This document shows positions 42,294-56,499 of a stretch of DNA of 64,000 nt, one piece after another. Origin of the DNA: Circinella minor. Its lineage: Eukaryota; Mucoromycota; Mucoromycetes; Mucorales; Lichtheimiaceae. Position 1 is the stretch's first letter; each line of letters opens with the position of its first letter. A program made the translations under genes and the position numbers. Below the pieces are notes generated by a model. It did not search any database and was not told the DNA's origin. It saw only the letters and a program-made list of their open reading frames with translations. The stretch is taken from the NCBI GenBank assembly GCA_016758965.1, contig JAEPRB010000084.1, positions 87,059 to 151,058 of the forward strand, read 5' to 3'.

Positions 42294-45200
42294 TTAGGCT
42301 TCAGTCAAAAGAGCAGCATTGAGCAACTGTTCTTCTTCTTGGTAATGCTTCTTCTTGTTACCAGTAGCGACAGAAGCAGAAGGTTCACGACCAGCATACT
42401 TGGGAGACTTGCCGGCATGGTGGGTAGTTTCTGACAAGGCAGTGGTGATTCTAGGTTGAACGTGAGCCCAAGCACCCATGTTCAAAGGTTCTTCTTGACA
42501 CCAGACGATTTCAGCGTTAGGATACTTGTCAGCATGTTCCTTGACTTGCTGATAAGGGAAGGGGTTCAATTGTTCAACACGCGAAATAGCGACGTTGTTA
42601 AGACCATGTTGTTCACGGGCCTTAAGCAAGTTATAATAGACTTGACCACTGCAGAGAATGTGCTTGGTGATTTTTTCGGGTTCGGCGAGGTTCTCGGTGT
42701 GAGGTTCAGGAATGTAAAGTTGGAAGCTAGTACCAGCAGCCATTTCTTCCAAGCTTGAACGAGCAAGAGGATGACGAAGCAAAGCCTTGGAGAAGGGCAA
42801 GATCAAAGGCTTACGGAACTCACGGTTGATTTGGCGACGGAGAACGTGGAAGTATTGAGCGGGGGTGGAAGCGTAGACGACTTGCATGTTACAGTCTTGG
42901 TGTTGACGTTGTAACTTTTCGGGGGATGGGAAGACATATGGGTTGTCATCACAAAGTTGCAAGTAACGTTCAATTCTTGAAGAAGAATGTTCGGGACCTT
43001 GACCATCATAACCGTGGGGCAAAGTCATTACCAAACCGGTACGTTGTAACCATTTTTGTTCACCAGCAGCCAAGAATTGATCAATGATACATTGAGCAGT
43101 GTTGGCGAAATCACCAAATTGACCTTCCCAGACAACCAAAGCGTTAGGGTCGACAAGCGAGTAACCAAGTTCGAAACCGAGAATACCGAATTCGGAAAGA
43201 GATGAGTTGCTGATGGTCAAGTTTCCTTGTTCAGAAGAAATGTGGTTTAACAAGGTGTAGTTTTCATCAGTCTTTTGGTCGTGAAGGACGGCGTGACGTT
43301 GAGAGAAGGTACCACGTTCGACATCTTGACCAGTACAACGGACGTGCTTGCCTTCCAACAAGAGAGTACCCCAAGCCAAAGCTTCACCAGTAGACCAGTC
43401 GATATCCTTACCAGCAGCTAAGTTCTTGGCACGGTTTTGGATAATACGGTTCAAGTTACGGTGAACGTTGAAGTTTTGGGGCAAAGTTGTCAATGCGGAA
43501 CCAACTTGTTGAAGTGCTTCCATGGGAACACCAGTAGGGTTGTGAGGTAAAATTTCTTCAGCACATTCCTTGGGGGATTTGAATCCTATAATTATTATAA
43601 TTATAATATTTTTAAAGTTTAATATGTATAATTCCATCCAGTTCCTCGTTTAAAAAAATAATTCTCCTTTTTTTTAACAAACTCCAAAAATCACAGATAA
43701 TATTTTTCTATTTTTTTCTTTTTCTCTTCTGCTAATTTCTTACCTGGCCATGAGCTGGACAACCATTCACGGGAAGTAGGCTTATAATCCTTGCTACGAG
43801 AATAGCTTTCTTCCAAAATACCCCAAACACGTGTCTTGTTAGCCTCAACTTCTTCAGCACTTAAACTGCCTTCCTTGGTCAATTGCTCGGCATAGAGCTT
43901 GGCGACAGGAGGTTGTTTGCTGATGGCTTGGTACATGACGGGTTGAGTGAAAGAAGGTTGATCAGTTTCGTTGTGACCGTGCTTACGATAACAGACCAAA
44001 TCAATAACTACATCCTTATGGAAAGTCTGGCGCCAGTCAGCTGCAAGTTGCATGACATAGGTCACAGCTTCAGCATCATCACCATTGACATGGAAAACAG
44101 GAGCATTGATGGCCTTGGCGATATCAGTACAGTACGAGGTCGAACGACCGAAACGAGGATCAGTGGTGAAACCAATTTGGTTGTTGACAACAATATGAAT
44201 AGTACCACCAGTGCTGTAAGCAGGCAAATCATGGAAGCCCATGGTTTCGTAAACAACACCTTGACCGGCAAAAGCAGCGTCACCGTGCATCAAAATAGCC
44301 ATTGAGTGTTGATGCTTGGTATCCTTGCTGTAGTATTGAAGAGCACGGGTCTTACCCAAAACAACGGGGTTGACAGCTTCCAAATGGGAAGGATTGGCGA
44401 CCAAAGACAAGTGGACACGCTTACCAGAAGGAGTAGGACGAACATAATTCATACCCAAATGGTACTTGACATCACCACTACCTTCTTCAGAAGGTTGAAG
44501 AGCTCCGCTGAATTCGCAGAAAATAGATTCATTGGGCTTACGAACGACATTGCTGAGAACGTTCAAACGACCACGATGGGGCATACCAATGACGATCGAC
44601 TCGACACCCAAATCGACGGAGCGGTCAATCTAAAACGTCCGATATTAGAACAGAAAAGAAGCAAAGGGATAATTATCAGTTAACCTAAACCCAGATTCCC
44701 CGCTTTCGTGTAACATGACGTTAGCAAAAATCTTTTGGGGTTACTTACCAGGGCCTTCATACCAGGAATGAGAGTTTCACCACCTTCCAAACCGAAACGC
44801 TTTTCAGAGGGGTACTTGGATGCGACGAAACGTTCGAAACTATCAGACCAGGTCAAACGATCGAAAATAACACGCTTTTCGTCAATGCTGTATTTGTATG
44901 GTGTGGGGGTTTCAACACGGTTACGGATCCAGTCGCATTGAGTACGGTCAGGAATGTGAATATATTCAATACCGATCGAACCACCTATAGTAAATTATGT
45001 TATTTTTAATATCCCTTAACACTTTTTTTTTCCCGTTGGGACTTTCTTTTCACATACACAACTTATACACATACATCTTTCTAAATTCTGTTTCCTCCCT
45101 CAATAATTATGATCCATTCCAAAAAAAAAAATAGCCCAGCAAAATAATAATTAATTACTTACAGTATGTCTTGTTCAAGTTATTGACGATTTCACGAAGA

Positions 45201-45799
45201 GTCAAAGATTTGCCGTTATCCATAAAGGCAGGCAAGATACCGGGACCAAGAGAGAAAGTACGATCAAGATCCTTTTCAGAGAAACCATAGTAGGTGTGAG
45301 ATAATTCTGGTGGGCTAGAGTTCAAAATATCGGCGTGTTGAATTCCAAGAGGGTCCAAGTTGGCAAGATGATGACCGCGCACCTGATATGCTCTCACAAG
45401 AAGTTGGATTTTCATATGGTCGATAATTTCTGATGAAGAACCGCTAGGGATGACAGCGTCAGGCAAGCTTGGAAGGCGAGCACTGGCTGAAGGCACCAAA
45501 GTAGGAGGTGGTGAATAAGCTTGGCCAGGAGAAACACCGTTAGCCATGTTCTTAAAGTATACTTGCCACGACAAGTGAACGGCAGAAGGATCCTTCAACC
45601 AAGCTTCATACATCTCTTCGATGTAGTTTGCAGCATTACCGTGAAGGAATGCATCGTTCGATTCGGGAGCTGCCTTGGCGAAACGAGATTGATTGGTGTG
45701 GAATGAGCTGACTAAAGCAGGAACACGCTTTGGTACCTGTTGTGTAAGTCTAGAAGAGAGGGGTTTAGCGGCACGCGAGAGCGCCGTCAATCTGTACAT
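42294..45799 (-). CDS. KGD1: 2-oxoglutarate dehydrogenase E1 component, mitochondrial
   Basis: Thiamine-diphosphate-dependent decarboxylase of the 2-oxoglutarate dehydrogenase complex (TCA cycle, mitochondrial matrix). Four exons: 45799-45163, 44984-44749, 44629-43744, 43585-42294; in frame, 1016 aa, the usual length. The N-terminus [20 protein letters not shown] is an Arg/Ser-rich presequence. Then [28 protein letters not shown] (E1 N-terminal), [61 protein letters not shown] (about 407) through VNNQIGFTT, the ThDP/Mg site, and [18 protein letters not shown]. The transketolase-like C-terminal half has [43 protein letters not shown] and [13 protein letters not shown]. Codon use is strongly biased (many AAG, TTC, ACC, GAC), unlike most neighbours. 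Divergent from MIR1. Confidence 0.97.
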
Positions 45800-46909
45800 G
45801 GTTAAAAAAAGATTGGGAAGAGAAAGAAGGTGGGGATCAGCGAGATTCTCTGGCGGAGGGGTTGTCTTTATTATTTACGCGGCCGTTCAAGTCCTGTTAC
45901 CCATTTTCCCAAACTGAAGCTATACACACATTCCCCCAAGTGACGTACGTTTATCCGGCAGCGGTAATTTTCGGGTTAGGGGGCATGTGGATATGCCGGT
46001 AAATCTTTTTAACATTAATATTTTTTAGAATTTGTTTGAAATAAAAGGGTGCAAAATGTTTTTGCAGTAAAAAGATCATCCGCAATGTTTCAAGAAGGAA
46101 TAAGAAGTGTTTGCTGAAGTAGTTATCTTTTTTTTTTTTTATTTTTGTGGAGAAAAGTTTGTTAGAGATAAATTCATTGTTAATAAAAATTTGAGGCGCT
46201 ATTCATTCCTTCTTTTTGAGGAAGGAAGCCTTTTTTTTAAGGCTTAAATCCGAATAAATTCCGGAACACCCGTAATTTCCCATGTTTATTCGAGGATTAT
46301 TCGGACCTCCAGCATTACTGTTATGTTTTTATATTTAGTTTTTATTCATTTTTCATTTCAGGTACACATAATAATGCAAAGTGGCTTATTGGTTATGGTA
46401 TTGGTAATGAAGAAAAACATATAGAAACTTTTAGTACCAGAACAATAATCAGTAATAAATAAATAATATGTTAATTTTTATATTGTGATCGACAATAAGG
46501 TTTAAAAAAATGAAGCCCCACTAAAGTTTTCCCTTATCGTACTGGTATATACAGCTTTACCATATACATAAACCATTCGAAGGTGTAAGTGTACCGACAT
46601 ACACACATACACAAATCAGCATATAGATGTTGTTCTTTTGGTAGACGAGCGCGTGTTACAAGTTTGTTTACGTAGCTAACGAAGCTGGGTTGAACCATTT
46701 AACCAGGGTTCTCCGCCAATACTCAGTTGTCAGGATATGTTGTTTTTATTGGCCAGACATCCCCCTGACGAAAAACTTTTTTTTTTTTTTTGAGTTTAGC
46801 TGACCCTCAATCGACAGGGATAGCCGAGATTGAAAAAAAAAGAAACAACAATTAATTGCTCGGTCCTCTTTTCTTTTACCTCCCTCTTCCGCATATTGTC
46901 GTATCAGCT
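45800..46909. promoter_or_regulatory. Shared divergent promoter of OGDH E1 and phosphate carrier
   Basis: 1.1 kb between the two start codons. Visible elements: a TGACGTACGT box at 45941 (CRE-like core), TCCGAATAA at 46249-46257 with its perfect inverted copy TTATTCGGA at 46297-46305, TTCCGGAA palindrome at 46259-46266, and an AAGCCT...AGGCTT pair around 46228-46245. Nothing ties any of these to a known regulator; co-regulation of two mitochondrial genes is inference. Confidence 0.5.
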
Positions 46910-48323
46910 ATGTTCCCCTCCCAACAATCTTTAAAGAAGAACTTTTTCATTCCCTCTGCCGGTGCTGATGCTGCCGCCCCCAGTGGTGCTGGTTTGTACG
47001 CCCGTTTCGCCTTCGCTGGTGCTGTCTGCTGTGCCGTTACTCACGGTGCCATGACTCCCGTCGATGTCGTTAAGACCCGTATCCAATTGGAGCCTGAAGT
47101 CTACAACCGTGTAAGTATTCTAAGTTCAATATAAAAGCTTGGAGAGTTATATATATATATATACTATGAGATAAGGAGGGATGAAAATATATTTACGTAT
47201 ACAAGAAGAAAAAGAAAGAAATAGAACACAAAATAGAAGAAAACATGATATTCATATTAGATACGCGAATTTTTTTTTCAAATAATTTTAGGGTATGATT
47301 GGTGGTTTCCGTCAAGTCGTTGCCGCCGAAGGTGCTGGTGCTCTTCTCACTGGTTTCGGGTAAGCAATATATTACTGATAAATATTTTTAATAAAATACA
47401 TGAGCTGAATATTTTATTATTATTATTATTATAGTCCTACTGCTGCTGGTTACTTCTTGCAAGGTGCCTTCAAGTTCGGAGGTTACGAATTCTGGAAGAA
47501 GACCTTCATTGATGCCATCGGTATTGATGCTGCCCGCGAAAACCGTACCGCTATCTACCTCGGTTCTTCTGCTATTGCTGAATTCTTCGCTGATGTTGCT
47601 CTCTGCCCCTTGGAAGCTACCCGTATTCGTCTTGTCTCTCAACCTGACTTCGCTTCTGGTCTTGGTAGCGGTTTCGCCCGTATCTTGAAGGAAGAAGGTG
47701 TCCTCAAGGGCTTCTACAGTGGTTTCGGTAAATATAAATACTTTATATAGCATTTATTTTTGTTTTAAAAATAGTTATGAATAGATTTATTAACACTTTA
47801 CGTAATACACAGGTCCTATCTTGTTCAAGCAAGTTCCCTACACCATGGCCAAGTTCGTTGTCTACGAAAAGGCTGCTGAATCTATCTATGCTTCTTTGAG
47901 CACTCCTAAGGACCAATTGACTCCTAGCACCGTCACCTCCGTCAACTTGGGTGCTGGTATCATTGCTGGTACTGCTGCTGCTATCATCTCTCAACCCGCT
48001 GATACTTTGTTGTCTAAGATCAACAAGCAAAAGGGTGCTGAAGGTGAATCCGTCACTTCCCGTCTTATCACCATGAGCAAGCAACTCGGTGTTAAGGGTC
48101 TTTTCGGTGGTCTTGTTCCCCGTATTGTCATGGTTGCCACTCTTACTGCTGGTCAATTGTAAGTTTTCTTTTCTTTTTTTCATCTAGTTATCTTGAAAGG
48201 CGTTTTTAAAATATGCTGGAAACATTTATTTACTAATATTTTTTTTAAATTTTTTTTAGCGCCATCTACGGTGACATCAAGAGAGTTTTGGGCGCTACTG
48301 GTGGTGTCGAAATCTCCAAATAA
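46910..48323 (+). CDS. MIR1: Mitochondrial phosphate carrier (SLC25A3/Mir1 type)
   Basis: Inner-membrane carrier importing phosphate with protons for ATP synthesis. Five exons: 46910-47110, 47292-47359, 47435-47727, 47813-48158, 48260-48323; in frame, 323 aa (family 300-330). Three carrier repeats with the signatures [22 protein letters not shown] and [11 protein letters not shown]. Family-specific stretches: [70 protein letters not shown] and [27 protein letters not shown], typical of the phosphate carrier rather than other SLC25 members. The start gives [13 protein letters not shown], a short N-terminus without an obvious cleavable presequence. Codons are strongly biased to C-ending forms (GTC, ATC, TAC, AAG), consistent with very high expression. 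Copper import (Pic2-like role) is possible in this family. Confidence 0.96.
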
Positions 48324-51300
48324 ACGACTTAACATGCCTTTATTACTTAAACATAATATCAGCAAATAATCACAACAATTATAACAACAGCAACAAATAC
48401 AACAACAACAATCAAACACCATTTCCACCTATTACTACCAAATCTCGGATAGAACAAAATCACATATATATATATAGATGCGATTGTCTTAAATACATGT
48501 CGTTAGACTTTTTTCCCTTTCACGGGCTGTACAAAAAAAATGATCTTTGATTAATTTTACTTTTTGTTTACATTTGTTTTTGAAGGGGGTCTGCATCGTT
48601 TTTTTTTCACGTGTGGGGGATGGGTGATGAGTTTGAAAAATAATGGAAGTGGTAGAATATAAAATTATACCCAAGTTATTTTCTTTTTTTTTTTTTACCA
48701 TTTGGGCTTTTTTATGTCGTCATTAAAGCGTCTTGTATATGCACTGATCAACAGAACCGTTCTGTTGTTTTATTAATTTAAACTCGTGATATTAATAGCA
48801 TTTATCATTATCAAATAATGAAGAGCGCACAGACAAGTATAAAAATCAGGAACATACATTGCTAAAATATATTGACAGCTGACATAACGCATAGGAAGTA
48901 AATGGCGTATAAAAACTGTTAAAAGATTATATCATGACGTATCATATCTCGTCGTCATAGCAGTACAAAAAAAACTATACTGTATCAGTGTAGTTAAACT
49001 AGCACCAGGGTAATCTCTTTGATCAAGATACCAAGTACTTATTCATAATAAACACTTTCTTGTATACCCTGTTTCTCACAGACGCTTTATATTTGAGTTC
49101 AAACTCTACTACACTAGGTCTTCGTTTTTTTTTTTCAATTAGACGACTTCCTTTAAATAAGCCAAAAAATAAAAAATAAAATAAAAAAATTCAATGAAAC
49201 CCTTGAAAAAACGAGAGATGAAAAAGACAGAAAAGGAAAAGACAATTATCTATCTATTACTAAAGAAGTATGATAAAAATACATACTGCTTTTAGTTAAA
49301 AATTTATAAAGAAATAGACATGATGCACATCGTTGTTCCGTTACAATAAGAAACTAGCTACCACATTAATTGAGTAAACATCAGTATAATAATTCATGAA
49401 GTGTGGTACGTATGATTTGTCTACAAACGACGTCTGTCTTGTGATGCTCTTTATGTTGCGATATTGTCAATGACTCTATAAACTATATATCGCTTCTTGC
49501 ATGAACAAGTTACAATAATTTGTTTGTGATATATATTCCTTGTCTTGATTTTTCAAGTGCTTTTCATAATAACTGGTATTCAAGAACCAATGCAGATTAT
49601 ATTACTAATAGGCTAAGACTATTATATAGATTATTTATTAAAGTGAGAGGGTGATTTGTCCAGTCTCTACTGGAATATAGCCGTTTTCGTGCAACATGGG
49701 ACAAAGTCACTAGAAAGAAGCGGAAGTTCTTAAGACCATATCGCTTATTCTACTAGGTCTGAAAAGACAATAGCCTTTTAAGAATGTAATTGCTATACTA
49801 TCATTGTTACGCGGGATCAATTATTTCTACTGTCATAATGCAATACCTACTTGTAGCATTAACATGGAAGTTAAAAAGCGTTTCTTTGCTTGCTCATATA
49901 AAAACGGTTATTCTTATATTTGAGGATCGTTGTTCTTCATCACAGCTTGTGTTTTCTTTCCAGCTGTTCTTAATTTGTATCATCACTGTCCTCTGATAAC
50001 CATCGTTGTACTTGCTCACTTTTTCCATTGATGATGAAAACAAATGTACCTATGGGCAGTAGCGAGGATTTCTAAAATAGCAGAAGTGTTTCTTGTAATA
50101 AACAATATTATATGCATACCCAAGTTTAGAGTTACTGCTAATCGAAACTCGCATATATCAGTTTGAGTTATCGAGAAATGTCAAAAAAAAAAAAACGTAT
50201 GATCCATAGTTTTTTTTAGAAAAATAACCCCCCCATAAGCAGAGGGGATGAATATCTACATGCGCATTAAAAAGGGAAAAGAAAACAAATCCGGTACATT
50301 TTTCTGTTCGACTATAGTATACACTTCTCGTAGATGACGTATATGTAATAAATAGAGGAGAAACACGTCTTTTATATTTGAACAAGAGTCGAATAGAAAA
50401 TGTTGTTTAATATAAAAGGGCTTTGTTTGTACAGTAGAAAAGCAAAGTCTTAAGAGAAGTCCAGAGTAGTAGCAAATAATCGTATTGAACGCAAAGCAAA
50501 CAAAATATTGGCTACGTAAGGTTTACATCGACAATCGCAACGATAATAATAGACTACCACAAAATAGTAGTGGTGCAGAGCACTGTAGTGTTTATTATTT
50601 CTGTGTTTTCAAAAAAAGAAACCACATTAATAGTGAAATGATGTTATATATGTAACTAACGCGCAAAACTGGATAGTTCTCATAGATTAATATATACAGT
50701 AAGTTTTTTTATTATATATATATATATATATATAACTGCATGAAATTACCACATACAACATGTTGTGTGTAAGTGTATATTTTTTTAAGAGTACACTTCA
50801 GAATTTTTTGCTATTTGGTTCGAATAATGATTCTGAAATTAGATGATAACTAGATAGAAAGTATTTCATCTTGCATTTAATGTACATATCACAAACTATT
50901 CAGCACTGAAAAGTTTGCTGGGTAGAATAAAAAAGAGATTAAAAATCAAACATTGAGATCGCATCCTACTAACAATAGAAGTAAGTAATTGTATAAGCTA
51001 GGTTAGGAATAAAATCAAAATATACAGAACGAAAAAAAGCAAAAAAAGAGTCAAGCACTTGGTTTTTGGTATATTATAAATTAATTTATAATCAACTAGG
51101 AAGTGGCGAGTTTGATGGTCTATATTGATAATAGAAGTGTTATCTTATATTGTTCAGGTCTAGAAGTACTATGTAATGGATAAAGTACATATATAACAAA
51201 GTTTTAGTCGATTAATTCTTAACGAAATATTGGGCGTTTGGTATGGATAATGATGCCAAGATTGATTCAAGAGACAATTGATTTAAGAGACGATTGATTG

Positions 51301-53389
51301 AACAAGGTGGTTTTTGGGTCAAAATTTTAAGTAGAAGGATAAAAACGTGTCGATACGTAGTCAAACGAGTTGGTTAAAAAAAAAACAAGAAGACCTATTG
51401 AAGAAAATGTTAATATAGTGGAGGAGAACACCAAGAAGAGAAGAAAGATCAAAAAGACAAATCAAACACTCTTCATCATTACAAGGGACTAAATAATATC
51501 AATACGAAAGATATATTGCCGAGAGAGAAGATGAAGTTAAAATAAAAAGCATTACACAAAATTTATAGGCAATTTACCATTCCTTGTAAAACACATATAC
51601 TGGATGGATGCTGAGAGTTCATACAAAACACGTTTGGAAGTTTATTTACATATAAAATAACAAATTAGTAAGAGCCTTATGAAAAGAAGATAACCCTATA
51701 ATATAATTCTGTCAGTTTAACTGGGACGATCGATTAGTCTTTATACTAAATAAAAGCAAAGAGTGTTTGATATTCACAAGAGCCTTACGTAATAGCAAAA
51801 GTTGTAGTTTGAAACGAAATGGCCCAGTTTTCTTTCATGTGGAAGATAATCTACGTAAATCTATTTCCATTATTTTAGATGAATGACAAGTTCTTGAAAT
51901 CCACTATAATATTTTATGTACGTATCAATATTTATTTTTACTCTTTTATGTTGATAGATGATATAAAAATAAAACTCAATATTTCTATAGCGCCCTTGTT
52001 GTACATCTTTCAACAAATGTTTGTTTTCTTTCAAGTTTCCAATTACACAACAATGGATAAATACATATATTTTAACTACTCATCTTGTAAAAAATAAGTA
52101 CTTCATAACTAAATTAAATTCAGTACATGGATATAATTTTGTTGCTATGATATATTATAATATAAGCGTATCAATTTACTATGAACTGTAAGTGATCATT
52201 CAAATCTTCAAGGCAGTGTAGCAGTAAAACTTTTGATGTTGTTATTGCACCTTCAACAAAAACGCGGGCAACATCATCTTTTATTATTACTTTACAAAGA
52301 ATCTTTTTATAAAGCATTTAATTAACTTTCTGAGCTGCCGATCGCTACTGTTTTATTTCCCGTATGTAAGTTGTACATGTTTTAATAGAAAAGAAAAATA
52401 GCTGTAATGTAGAAACCCGGGTAAATTCATGCATTTTTATTTTATTGAAGCATTAATATACACATTAATGACAGAATATATATTCCAAATTAAAAGTCAT
52501 CTGTGTAACAATAATAAAATCACCTGGCTAAAAACCCGCTTAAAAATATTCCGGGGATCTTCGGCTTATAGAAATAAAAATCTCAATCTGAAATAATTAT
52601 TTGTTATGCCGATAATATATAATAAGTTTTAGTGTTCGAGAAGAAACAAAGTAATGGATAGATGTGGAAATTTGATTTTTTTTTTTGAGCACCTTTGGTG
52701 ATTATTATCTTATAAGTCTGTCGTTAGGAAGGATCATTCATCGTAATAACTTTTTTTTTTATGTGTGAGGTTGTACCATGGGGTTTTCCTGTATAAAAGA
52801 ATCTTCGAATGATAATATTTTTAAAAAAAAAATTGTTATCAGATCGACTTTCAAGGTCGGAGTCAATTCTCACCATTGTTAACATAAAGCTTTTTTTATT
52901 TTATTTTATTTTACGTAGTCATTATCCTTGTTACCTTTCTCTTCCATTTTTTGTCACAAATATATATTAATACAAAGATTATATAACATATTATAAATAA
53001 TGTCTTTCTAATCAAACTAATATGTAAATAAGATCAAGATATCAAAAAATCAAGATTATTCTACCTAGCCACCCGGAATATAATGCGAAAGTTTTGTTCA
53101 CCAAGTTTTTTAATAAGCGAACTTTCTTTTTGTCCAACAAAAAAAAAAAAAAAAAAGATCTCTTTCCATTGATTCTTGTCTTACCATTTTTTTTTTTAAT
53201 GGAAATAATAAAATATTTTATTTTTACATAAGAAATTAAGTGAGAGAGAAGAGGTGATCAGATCTGTAGTCTTACTTTTCTTTCTCTTTCTTTTTTTTTT
53301 TTTTTCCCACCTATCAAATTGATTTTTAACTACTTTTTCTACTTTTCATACAATTGAAAAGCAATTGGTATCTTAAAAAAAAAAAAAAG
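48324..53389. other. Long intergenic region, 5 kb
   Basis: 3' flank of MIR1, then about 4.5 kb of AT-rich DNA with no supported gene on either strand. Frames of 62-75 codons (49790, 50158, 51879) are hydrophobic low-complexity translations with no domain. A (TA)n run at 50714-50734. It may be decayed transposon DNA, but I read no conserved motif. The final 200 bp are C/T-rich and A-rich and form the ABC transporter leader. Confidence 0.5.
50714..50734. repeat. (TA)n microsatellite
   Basis: Pure TA/AT dinucleotide run in the long intergenic region. Confidence 0.8.
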
Positions 53390-53725
53390 ATGGATAGTCA
53401 ACATCATGATAATGGTGAAAGTATTATTACAGAAAAAATCGAAACGACAATCGATACACGAAAAATAGAAGATAATGTTGGAAAATTGATAAAATTTGAG
53501 GCACAACAACAAACCAATGAGAAAAATGAATCCATCACTGACGACACTGATACCAATGAACAAAAGAATGATACTACGGACGAAAAGAAAAAGAAAAAAG
53601 AAAAAGATCCTTCAGTACGAATTTATCAACTATTTCGTTTTGCTAGTAAAACAGATCTTTTGTTGATCGCTCTTGCCATGGCTGGTTCTATCGGGATCGG
53701 TGCTCTTCTTCCTGCAAGGTACATG

Positions 53726-53766
<41 letters not shown>

Positions 53767-56453
53767 CGCTACACCAAAGAAATCGCACGTTGCAAAAGCT
53801 TTACTATTTTAATAATATTATTGTTATTAATCGTAAATTTTATTTACTCTTCTTTATTCTAATAGTCTTATTATTTTTGGTAAATTTTTGGAAGATCTTT
53901 CTGATACGTTATATACACCTGATGCATTATTGGAATCCACACTGGAAATGATTCTGATCTTTGTATATATGGGTGTTGCGGTTTTCTTTGGTGCTTATGT
54001 TGCTCATGCATGCTGGGTTTTATCTGGTGAACGACAAGCGAGACGGATACGACAATTATATGTGCATGCAATATTAAAACAAGACATGTCATGTCAGTAA
54101 TAGTAATTATATAAATTTAAAATCATTTAATCTGTGTGGTATTAACAAAAAAAGAATATGGTTATACTATGTATATATAGGGTTTGACAAGGCAGAAGAA
54201 GGGTCATTAACAACACGACTCGCAACAGATACACAAATGATTCAAGATGGTATTTCGGAAAAACTAGGTCTACTGATTCAAATGGTAGCCTCCCTTATTA
54301 CAGGTGTTGTTATCGCCATGGCCAAAGGATGGCAATTAGCTGTTGTTATGCTTGCACCTATTCCTATCCTAGCTGGCGTTAGCACTGCCATGAGTCATTT
54401 TTATTCTAAATATACTCAAAGCACTCAAAACATCTATGCTGATGCTGGTTCTATTGCCGAACAAGTCTTTTCAGGTATCAGAACAGTATATGCATTCACA
54501 TTACAACGTCGATTTCTGGCTCGATATGACAAAGAGCTCGAAAAAGCTTGTGCAACAGGTACCAAACGCGGTGTTCTTCTTGGTTGTCAGTTTGGTGCAT
54601 TTCTCTGTGTCTTATTTTGGAGTTATGGATTGGCATTCTGGTATGGTGCAAAATTAGCCGACGAGTCTAAATTGGCTGGTCCTATGGTCTTGGTAGCATT
54701 TTATGCAATGTTAAGTGGAACAATGGCATTATTGTCTCTCCCACTTAATTTAGCTGCAGTGTCAAGTGCATGCGCAGCGGCTCATCGTATTTTTGCTGTT
54801 ATTGATCGCATTCCAGAAATTGATCCTGATGCCATTCAGGGTATCGCCCATGTCAAGTTACAAGGTCATATTCAATTTCGTGATATCGATTTTACGTATC
54901 CAACACGTCCAGATATTCAAGTTTTAAAAAAATTCAATGCCCAAGTGAACTCGGGTAAAACCATTGCTTTGGTCGGTGCATCTGGTTCTGGTAAATCTAC
55001 AGTGGTTCAACTTTTGCAACGGTTTTATGATCCATTGTCAGGTTCTGTTCTTTTAGATGGGAAAGATCTAAAAGAATATAATGTTACTTGGTTACGACAA
55101 CAAATTGGCGTAGTGTCACAAGAACCTGTATTGTTTAATATGACAATTCGAAAAAATTTGTTGATGGGTTCTACAGCAAATGAAGTTTCTGATGAAGAAA
55201 TCATTGAAGCATGTAAAAAGGCCAATTGTCATAATTTTATAAAGCAATTGCCTCAAGGATATGATACACCAGTGGGTGAACATGGTAGTATGCTTTCTGG
55301 TGGTCAAAAACAAAGAATTGCTATTGCTCGTGCTATTCTAAAGAATCCAACCATTTTATTGCTTGATGAGGTATTGTTAGTTATAATATATATTTGTCTT
55401 GTAACATAATATTAACTTGTATTTATAACTATATATATATATATGTTATCATTATTATAATAGGCTACATCAGCTTTGGATACACAATCTGAACGACTTG
55501 TGCAAAACGCTTTAGATGTAGCAGCAGAGAACCGTACGACCATTGTCATTGCTCATCGACTTTCTACAATTCGCAATGCTGATATAATTATTGTTTTGAA
55601 ACAAGGTGTTATGATTGAACAAGGAACACATCAGGAACTAGTTGAAAAAAATGGTGCATATGCCGGTTTAGTTCAAAAACAAGAAATTGCCATGGAGGAA
55701 GCAGAAAAGAAAGAAAAAGAGAAAAAGAAAGAACAACATGAAATAACAAAAATACACTTGGAGCAACAAAATGACGTGGACAATAACTTGAAAGTAACAA
55801 CACCCGGTACTATTATTGATATGGACAATGATGAGAAAGAAGCATTCTCATTAAAACAAAGAACGAGTGATATATCATCCATTGACAAGATTGAAATAGC
55901 TCTTAAGGAAAAAAAACAAGAAAAAGAAAAGCACAGCAAACAAAAGTTACCTTTTCTCAAAGTTCTTATGGAGATGCGACCTGAATGGTTTTTGATTATT
56001 TTAGGCACTTTTGGTGCAATGATTACTGGTGCTATTTTTCCCGTTATTTCATTGATTTTAGCACGACTTATTGTAATTATTATTGATCCACTCAAGGAAA
56101 TCAATCCAGGACCTATGTTAGGAGCTAATCTATATGCTTTTCTTCTTGTCATTATTGGGATTGCTGCTTTGACTGGTTTTATTATTCAAATGGCATCATT
56201 TGAAGTAGCAGGAGAACGATACACAAAACGATTACGCACAAGAATTTTTTGGGCATACATGAAACAAGAAGTTGCTTTTTTTGATGAAGAAAAAAATAAC
56301 GTAGGTGCTCTTACTACCATGTTGGCCGTAGATGCAAAGCATGTCAATGAACTTATGTCCAAAACATGTGGTGAAATTGCAAGTCTTATTTTCACGGGTG
56401 TTATAGGTAAAAAAAAAATAAAAAAAAAATAAAGAAAAGACCCATTATATAAT

Positions 56454-56499
<46 letters not shown>

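Noticed and set aside
46620..46770. Possible tRNA-like segment upstream of the phosphate carrier (GGTTGAACC, GGGTTCTCCGCC)
   Set aside because: No A box and B box at tRNA spacing and no cloverleaf could be drawn. No other tRNA was seen in the window.
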